NCBI RefSeq assembly: GCF_954871325.1
Contig: NC_088778.1
Location: 14,597,666-14,661,665 of the forward strand
DNA length: 64,000 nucleotides
Source of the DNA: Gordionus sp. m RMFG-2023
Lineage: Eukaryota; Nematomorpha; Gordioida; Chordodea; Parachordodidae
Direction: 5' to 3'
Below the pieces are notes generated by a model, which was given only the letters and a program-made list of their open reading frames with translations, searched no databases and was not told the DNA's origin. This document shows, piece after piece, positions 56,921 through 64,000 of the stretch. Made by a program: the position numbers and the translations under genes. The stretch's first letter is position 1, and each line of letters begins with the position of its first letter.

Positions 56921-59640
56921 TTTTAAATATTAAATTTTATTACTGATAGCTTTGGGGCGGGGCTGGTGACTCTAAAATGTTTACAATATATAGGAATAGG
57001 AAGATGGTTTTGGCGCAGTAGACAGTTATCTGGTGTTACTCAATAGAATTAATTATTAAGTGCTTTTTATTTTTATTATTTTATTTGAAGGTAAATTAAT
57101 AATAATACAATCAGTTTATTTTATAAATTATAATATAATTACAATTTTAATTGAAATATATTTATTGCTTTAATAGTTCACCCTAACATTTAAACTTCTT
57201 TTTTACAATATAAATGTTATTTTAATGCTTTTTATAGTTGCATACCTCACTTTAATAGAAGCAAAAATATATGGTAACTCGAAAACGATCCAATGTATAA
57301 TTTACAAAAAATAAAAGAATATATTTAAATTGTTAATAGGTGATCTTATTAACTTGACTTTCCTTTTATTAATAAGTGTAATTTTCATTATATAAATATT
57401 TGTTTAAAAAAAAATAATTATGTTTAAAAATTATTTATTTATAGGTTAAAAAGACATTTTATTATTGCTTAGTTGTGTGAATATTTTTTAGTATATTATA
57501 TTAGCGTTTGCAATATAGTTTTTAATATTAAGATTAAATAAAAAAGTTAAGTCCTTTTTTCAACCGATTTAAAAAAGATATATTAAGATTAAATTTTAAT
57601 TACTTTTGTTTTAAAGTTAAGAAAGCGCAAAAGAGAGCGTTTTTTTACTGAGCACATTTAAATAAATAAAGAATGCACAATAGTAAGCTCAGGGCTCTCG
57701 AACAGAAAAATCAATTGCATCATTAAAATCTTAGGCTACTATTATACTCAATATCGATTTTATTGAATTATTTTTTTATTTAAGTCATCAGAGGTAGCTT
57801 AAATATCATTGGCATAGGGGAGTCGGCATTGACAAGCCGAAATAATAGGAATTAATAATGCAAGTGTTATACTCATGAATTTAACTGAGCTGCTGACATC
57901 AGAACTTTCTAGTTCCTCTTAGCCAATGACGCTGAGGCTTCCCCGATGTTTATAGATAATGTAATTAAATATAATGAATACTGACTGAGTATATATTTTT
58001 TTTTAATCTTGAGTTTTTCATTCCTAAATATTTTTAAAATTTATCAAATATAATAATTTCCTATGGTTTAGATATATGGGAGATCAATCATTATAAAAGA
58101 TAATTTATGCTTTGAAGTATATAAGTATAGTCGGGTTTAACCCGGACACCTGCACGTTCATTTGTCTAAAAATTTTATTTAACCAGTCCACCTAATGTTT
58201 AATTTAAAAATTAGTTTATTGGTTGGTTTGGCTCTTTATTTGTTTTATTTTATTGTACTTAAACTTATAAAATATGCAATATTATGAAATAAAAAAATTA
58301 ATAGAAGTTGTTTTGCTCATTTAGCCAGAAAATTTTAAACCGTGTTTTTAAATACTTTCACTCGCTCACCCATCCGTTGTTTAAAGTTAGCCCGCCCGCC
58401 CATGCATAACTTTATATAAAGTCCTCAAACAGATTCCTAAAAATAATACTTATTTTTCGACACATATGTTCCTTTGTTATTAATAAGTCTTCCATAAAAA
58501 TAAAGAAACTAATATTATATAATTTTCATCTTTTTCATATAAAAAAACGAATAAATTTTTTTTATAATTTAAAATAATCTGAATTTTTTAATAAAGGATT
58601 TCATTTTCTTACATACCCAATTCCTTCAAATATTTTTCGGCATGATTTCCTTTCTGGCTAGTGTCTATTTTACTCAAATATGGTTTACATATTATGCTTA
58701 CATTTTATTCTATAATATCATGGAGCCCATAGCAACCCCATTTCCATTTAAAAAAATAAAGATATCCTGCATTTGGGTTATTTAAGCTCACTATACTATA
58801 ACAATAATATTATTCAAATTAAAAAATTTACATGCTTAACTTATTGTAAACCACTAATAGATACATTAATTCAATAGTGTTATTAAAGTGACGTCTTTAG
58901 CTGACTTATAAAATGAATCGTTAATATATTAATATCATGCATAATACTCCTTCAAAAAGTTTTATGATTTAGACGCAACCGAAAAAGCCAAATATAATAC
59001 CACATAATTAACATAATATAAGAAGTTTTATTTAATCAAATTTATTAGAATATTCTTTTAAAATTATTTTAGGCCTCTTAGATATTATTTTTTTAAAATT
59101 TATTTATTAGATAATACATAAAGTTCTACTGTTTAATTGTGCTTTGTTGTGTTATTAGCCACAAGATATTCATTTTTATTATAAAGTTTTTATTTTAAAA
59201 AGGTACATATCGTTTAAACAAATATAGTAGAATTCTTTTTTAATAAATTCCAATACGTCAAAGAAATATATATTTATACTATAATATCCATTTTTTTTGT
59301 GGGCTCTTATTAGTGATATATTAATAATTAATTTTTTTCGATACGTGCGAATTATAAATTTAAGATATATAACCTTTTTTTTATCATCAACCTTACCTTG
59401 TCCATATTTCATATCAAATTATGTTTTATTTGAATACACTTTTTTAATGAACCTGAACCAAACCTTTTTATAAAATATTTAAAGGATCTAACTGAATCTT
59501 TATAAAATAGTTTAAATGTTTATTTAGGTTTTAAATTAGATAATATTTTTATATTATCATCATCTAATCTCTTTAGCGCCTTGTTTTTTTTAAAATTGTA
59601 TTTATTAATCCATTATATAATTTTTGTTTGTATCTTTCAT
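56921..59640. other. AT-rich spacer
   Basis: No gene is supported in 2.7 kb. 57813-57945 has an imperfect inverted pair (TTGGCATAGGGGAGTCGGC; reverse complement of GCCAATGACGCTGAGGCTTC). 58128-58160 has a short palindrome GGGTTTAACCC. 58340-58410 has CGCCCGCCC words. None can be resolved into an element. Confidence 0.45.
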
Positions 59641-59851
59641 TTGGTTTATTGAACAAGTGTCCTAGCACCCGGCTGTCCAAGCCTGTCGGTGACCGGGGTG
59701 GCATTTCTAAGTTCAGAAATCTATCTTATCATATGTCTTTACATATAAGTCATCAAAGAAAAACCTGAAAATTTTTACAGCCTTATCAGGATTGAACCTG
59801 GTATTTTCGGCTTCCAAGCATACATCATAACCATACAACAATGGTCCTTAA
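59641..59851 (-). mobile_element. tRNA-derived SINE
   Basis: On the minus strand the element starts near 59850 with AGGACCATTGTTGTATGGTT, has a perfect pol III B box GGTTCAATCC (59798-59789) about 60 bases in, and continues through an A+T part into a GC-rich tail domain (CCACCCCGGTCACCGACAGG; GGACAGCCGGGTGCTAGGAC) and TTGTTCAATAAACC. The head is tRNA-like in length and A/B-box spacing, but its stems are too eroded to name the tRNA. It lies just before an RTE-like LINE fragment. Confidence 0.6.
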
Positions 59852-59867
59852 CACAACTGGTAATTCA

Positions 59868-61942
59868 GCAGGCTTTACAATAGCCGAGGGAGTTCATCAA
59901 GGGTCAGCTCTAGCCTACTTCTCTTCATAATAGTTATAGATGTATTATAACAGTCTATACCGCAAATAGTCCCGTGGAATATGATATTTGCAGATGATAT
60001 TGTGATACTTGCCGAATTCAAGGATGAAATGAAAGAAAGATTAGTGAGTTCGATAAATATTCTAGAAAAGCACGAACTAAAAGTAAACAGAGAAATGACG
60101 GAGTATATGTTGTTAGGAGGAGATGAAACAGAGAGCATTGATATAAATGAATGGCAGATATCGGCAAAAAAAAGCTGCAAATATTTGGGCTCCACTACAC
60201 AAACAAACGGCACATTAGAGAAAGAGATATAGAGTAAAATTAATTAAGGGTGGTTAAAGTGGAGATCTTTATCTGGAGTGCTCTTTTACAAAAAAATCCC
60301 ACACAAATTGAAAAGAAAAATTTAGTACAACCAACTACTATATAGTTGGGAAACATGGCCAACCAAAGTATCAGGCAAGAGAATTCTACAAACTAAAGAG
60401 AAGAGAATGCTGAGGATGATTGTTGGGATATCAAGAAAGGATAAGGTGCGAAGTACAAGAATACTAGGATGCTTAAAGGTAGTGCCCATTAAGACTAAGA
60501 TAATGGTGTACAGACGTAGGTAGTATGGGCACATAACATAGGCGTAGCCAGGGGGGGGGCAAGGGGAAATTCCCCCCTTCAGAAATTTATCACTTTTTGT
60601 AAATATCATTTTTAGCTAATAAAAAATATCCCCCTTAGTCCTCCCCCCACTCCCTGACCCTCAAATATGTATGCATATATCTTAAATAATAATTTAAAAG
60701 AAAGAATGTAAAAGTTGATATTTTTTTATAAAACAATTCATCATAATTTATAGATTTTTGGGAAAATAAATTTATAAATATATAAAATGAACCAAAAATG
60801 TTTTTTAATAAATGGAATATAAGCCAAAGATAAGTCTTAAGACAGAAGTGAAATGTATTATAATTATTAATAATAGATCCATAAAATTACTAAATAATAT
60901 AATATATCAAATATAATTTTTTATAAAGTGAGTAATTTTAATTTATTTATCTTAATAAAAGTAAAATATAATTATAAAACTATTGATAAAATTAAATCAT
61001 AAATTAAAAAAATATTAAAGCACAATACAAACAGTGGAATATTATATGTCGTAGATTTACAGTATATCTAATTATCAAATGACAATCAAGTAATTTTTAC
61101 CAATATAGCGAATTATATATTTAACAGAAAACTCTAAAATATTGATAAGGACATCAGAAAATATCTTAAGACATTGTGGGATGAATAAAATGAAGATTTA
61201 TTTTTAATATCATTTTTTGTTAAAATAAATAGATGGCGTTAAATGCAAATTGTTGCTATATTTAATATCAAGAGCATTGATTAGTAGAATTTGTTAAATT
61301 ATTAACTGTAATATATTCTCTAATTGTCAAATATGTCTGTAAAAGTGGAATTTTACCTAGTATTTTATAACTAATTCTATATAATAGAGTAAAATCAACT
61401 ATATGTCTACTTACTTTTTATAAATAAATTTCTTATAATTGTTTGGAATAAATTATTACCATGCTCTTATATTAAGGTATATACAATACAAGTAATTTAT
61501 TTTATTTTTATTTTATATAAACTAATAAAAATATATTTCATATTTGTTCCAGGCTTATTTTTTTATTATTGTAAAAATATTTTATGACTATATATAGACT
61601 AAAGTAACCCGGCCGAAGGCCGGGGAAAAGCGGGCCGAAGCCCCGCCTAAAAGGGGGTCTGGGAGCGAAGCCCTCAGTAATTTTGTAATTTCCCCCTCCC
61701 CCTTATGAAAATCCTGGCTACGCCTATGGCACATAATGAGAAGACCTATGAACTATATAGGAAATAAGGTTAAGAGTTTGGAAGTGATGGGGAAATGTAA
61801 AAGAGGAAGGTCAAAACTTCAATGGGGCTTTAAAGTTAGAGCCAATATGAAGAAATATAAATTAGATAAAAGAGATAGCATGAATAACATAAAGTGGAGA
61901 GAGATATTGAAGGTGCTTACCATCAGAAAAGGTGAATGCTAA
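59868..61942 (+). pseudogene. RTE-like LINE, reverse transcriptase C-terminal half, split by a hAT
   Basis: The plus strand shows EGVHQGSAL (about 59886), then after a shift VPWNMIFADDIVILAEFKDE (the catalytic ADD, about 59970-60020), then NREMTEYMLLGG and KKSCKYLGSTTQTNGTLEKE (to 60230). Thumb and C-terminal parts are TKEKRMLRMIVGISRKDKVR and IKTKIMVYRRR, ending at YGHI (60535). The reading resumes exactly after the hAT at MRRPMNYIGNKVKSLEVMGK and RGRSKLQW, stopping at 61942. The R-R-YGH-[insert]-M-R-R order matches RTE-type LINE proteins. Defects before the insertion: one frameshift and one stop near 59915-59950, and stops near 60230, 60325 and 60520. Confidence 0.85.
60537..61728. mobile_element. 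Non-autonomous hAT, 1192 bp, inserted in the LINE
   Basis: Perfect 16-bp inverted ends CATAGGCGTAGCCAGG and CCTGGCTACGCCTATG, with a perfect 8-bp duplication GCACATAA (60529-60536 and 61729-61736). Next to the ends are G-runs on the left and CCCCCTCCCCC on the right. Near the right end (61608-61680) are the GC-rich hairpins CCCGGCCGAAGGCCGG, GCGGGCCGAAGCCCCGC and GGGAGCGAAGCCCTC. The middle 900 bp is A+T with no coding. Confidence 0.93.
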
Positions 61943-63127
61943 AAAGAAAATAATATAAATTTGTTCTTTATATAATCTATATTTTATATTAATTTATAGT
62001 CATAAAAAATAAAAAGTATAGCATAGCAATGTTTAAAAAAAAGCATAGGGGAGACCAGTACTAGTTGTCTCAAGGGTCTTGTCGGTTTAGTGGATTTTAT
62101 TTAAAAACCAGACATGTTTAGAAATTCAAATTTAAGCAGCAATATGTATATATAAGGTAAAAAGTATTTTATACCCCTGAGCTATTAAATTTTTTTAGGT
62201 AAAAATTAAAATGTTTTTACATAAAAATATTAGGTGGCATTATAATATGAAGAGTTTAAAAATAATAAAATGACATTATATGAAATTTAAAACCCACTTT
62301 TCGCATTTCAGAAGGCTTCATAATCGGATATCATGTTTAAATATATTTAACCTATATATATCAGAAGATTCGACAGTCTGAATGTATATCATAATATTAG
62401 ACTGAGATAATAAAATATAAATCGAACTATCGATTTTCTTAAAAATACAACATTTTACTACACTAATTAATATTATTTTTTACGATTTTTTTATTATTGG
62501 ACAAAAGACTAATCTTTTTGAATAACAAGGATGCCAAAGATTTTATTTATACAATTTATTAAATGAGAGGATATGAGACTTTTTTACACTCTAAAAATAA
62601 TTAAATTAATAATGCATAAAATATAAATAGCGATTATTAAAAGAACCACAGTTTTAATTTAGTTTTTACAAAATTTATATTAAATTTTAATTTAATTTAA
62701 CTTTCTACATTTATTAATTAGGCATATTACAAATCAGTTTTTGCTTAATACGGAATATTTTTCTTTCTTGGATCTTTTAGTCACAATAATACATAGATTA
62801 AAAATTGAATAAAAATATGGAATATTTATTTTATGCAGCGTAAAACCAAATTTTAAAAAAACTCGATTTTTGCCAAATCTTAGTTCTATTTATTATATTA
62901 AAAGTTTCTCACTTTAATATGACTGTATTATTTAGTTGATTTTTCTCATAAATACGGCTAATTTTTTTCTAAAAAAAAAATAAGGTTTTAAAAATCCAAT
63001 TATTTATATTATGAATAACTAAACTCCAGGGATTTATTTCATTATTATTATCATAATTTGATTATTATTATAATTAATAAATTTTTTAAAATGTTAATAA
63101 TTAAAATAGACGAATAATTAATATCGG
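61943..63127. other. AT-rich sequence upstream of the RhoGEF gene
   Basis: 62045-62090 starts with ATAGGGGAGACCAGTACT (relative of the MITE at 43577) but no right end is found. The rest is A+T and should contain the RhoGEF promoter, which I cannot localise. Confidence 0.45.
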
Positions 63128-63769
63128 ATGGATTCGAATATGGAACATTCATCGTCCTCGTTTCTGCGATCTTGGAGTGAAAAAGATCTGACCTTAAATG
63201 GTGGCTCCTATAGAAAATCTTCTCTGTTGACCAAATTACCTCGATACCTGACTAAAAGTCAACGCTACACTAGGCTGAGGGAAGAGTTCTTTGGTAAAGA
63301 AAATTCGAATCACTCGCAAAATTTGATAAATGAAAATCAAGAACGTAAATTTTCCTCCAACAGTACCTCCCCGTGTTCTAAATCTTTATCACCATCCTCC
63401 TCTTCCGAAAATTATTTTTCACTCTCTTCAAATAATTCGATAGCATCCATGATAGATTCCAATAACGCCCGTCATCCTCAATTGATAGACATAGACTCCG
63501 ATAGGGATAGACTAAGCCCCGATACACTTATAAGCACTAATAAATTTCCAACTAAGCAGCAACAACAAAATGGAAATCTGACCAGTTATTTGGAGGAATT
63601 TTGTTCCAACATGTCGATTTTTAAAGATGGCGAATTTGGAGGAGATGTGAGGAGTGATGAATCGGCTCTCAATAAAACATTTGACAATGATTTCCTTTGT
63701 TATAAGGTAATCGAAGAAATGCTTGCCACCGAAAAAAACTACCTGGACGATCTGAACGTTATAATTAAC
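63128..63769 (+). CDS. RhoGEF, first coding exon (N-terminus to start of DH domain), gene continues off the window
   Basis: The ATG at 63128 follows an in-frame TAA (63119-63121). The exon is exactly 214 codons and ends at AAC before a GT donor (63770, GTTAGT), in phase 0. The first ~190 residues are disordered and Ser-rich (SSSSFLRSWSEKDL; SPCSKSLSPSSSSE), with a basic patch LTKLPRYLTKSQRYTRLREE. The end, CYKVIEEMLATEKNYLDDLN, is the first helix (CR1) of a Dbl-homology domain, which catalyses GDP/GTP exchange on Rho-family GTPases at the membrane or cytoskeleton. The exact subfamily cannot be fixed from this; CR1 looks closest to Tiam- or Asef-like sequences from memory. The remaining DH and any PH domain must lie beyond 64000. 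Confidence 0.8.
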
Positions 63770-64000
63770 GTTAGTTTTATTTTATTAAATCTCAATATAA
63801 ATTTATTTGAAAAAGGTTTAATTAAATAAAATTTCAGGTCCCTCTTGAATATAAAATCGAGGATTATATCTGAACTTTGAACCCGAATCAGGTTCATTGG
63901 GCCTTCTCTTTTACCCGAACTTTTCCAAATTTTAATTCCAAATACCGGACCTGAATTAAACGCGAAATTTTTCTCAGGGTTTCAAAGATCCAGATAAATC
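63770..64000 (+). other. Start of RhoGEF intron 1, with repeat words
   Basis: A donor GTTAGT, then A+T sequence. From about 63875 on are GAACCCGAATCAGGTTC and CCGGACCTGAATT words like the interior of the MITE composite at 51366-52150. Cut by the window edge. Confidence 0.55.

Noticed and set aside
57813-57945. Inverted pair around GGGGAGTCGGC / GCTGAGGCTTCCCC
   Set aside because: Imperfect, with no flanking duplication; cannot be called an element.

Overview
This is AT-rich eukaryotic DNA, almost certainly from an invertebrate animal. It holds spliced genes with GT-AG introns, no operons, and a dense layer of mobile-element remains of several ages. I cannot name the species. Two host genes can be supported. 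The first is an eight-exon gene on the minus strand (24460 down to 17463) for an Asn/Tyr-rich protein of about 480 residues that I do not recognise. The second is the first coding exon of a RhoGEF (63128-63769), cut off by the window edge.

Layout from left to right. 1-2150: a small hAT-type MITE and a three-unit tandem repeat. 2161-10604: a minus-strand Ty3/gypsy (Mag/K02A2.6-like) element with short LTRs, itself hit by a MITE and a repeat-rich insertion. 10690-11885: scraps of an older LTR element and of a LINE tail. 12797-16925: a 4.1-kb hAT with a perfect 8-bp target duplication. 17281-24460: the host gene, with a second hAT in its largest intron. 25583-27686: a third hAT. 28880-31150: a plus-strand relative of the gypsy element. 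31250-33071: two opposed pieces of one hAT family. 33077-35523: a repeat array, a Tc1/IS630-like transposase and a LINE C-terminal module.

35742-42783 is the most striking object. It is a 7.0-kb Mutator-like element (MULE) with terminal inverted repeats of 2.0 and 3.3 kb, built largely of tandem arrays. Each repeat carries a copy of the same GC-richer open reading frame, and a nearly intact transposase lies between them. The element is bounded by a 10-bp target duplication.

42784-62000 is mostly AT-rich DNA with MITEs (8-bp duplications), a gag fossil, a DNA transposon with roughly 650-bp inverted repeats and a transposase family I cannot assign to a superfamily, a tRNA-derived SINE, and an RTE-like LINE split by a 1.2-kb non-autonomous hAT. 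The pre-insertion site of that LINE can be read exactly.

The genes here do not form a pathway. The window is best read as two host genes in a landscape of nested transposons. All family calls come from reading motifs by eye; no database search was possible.
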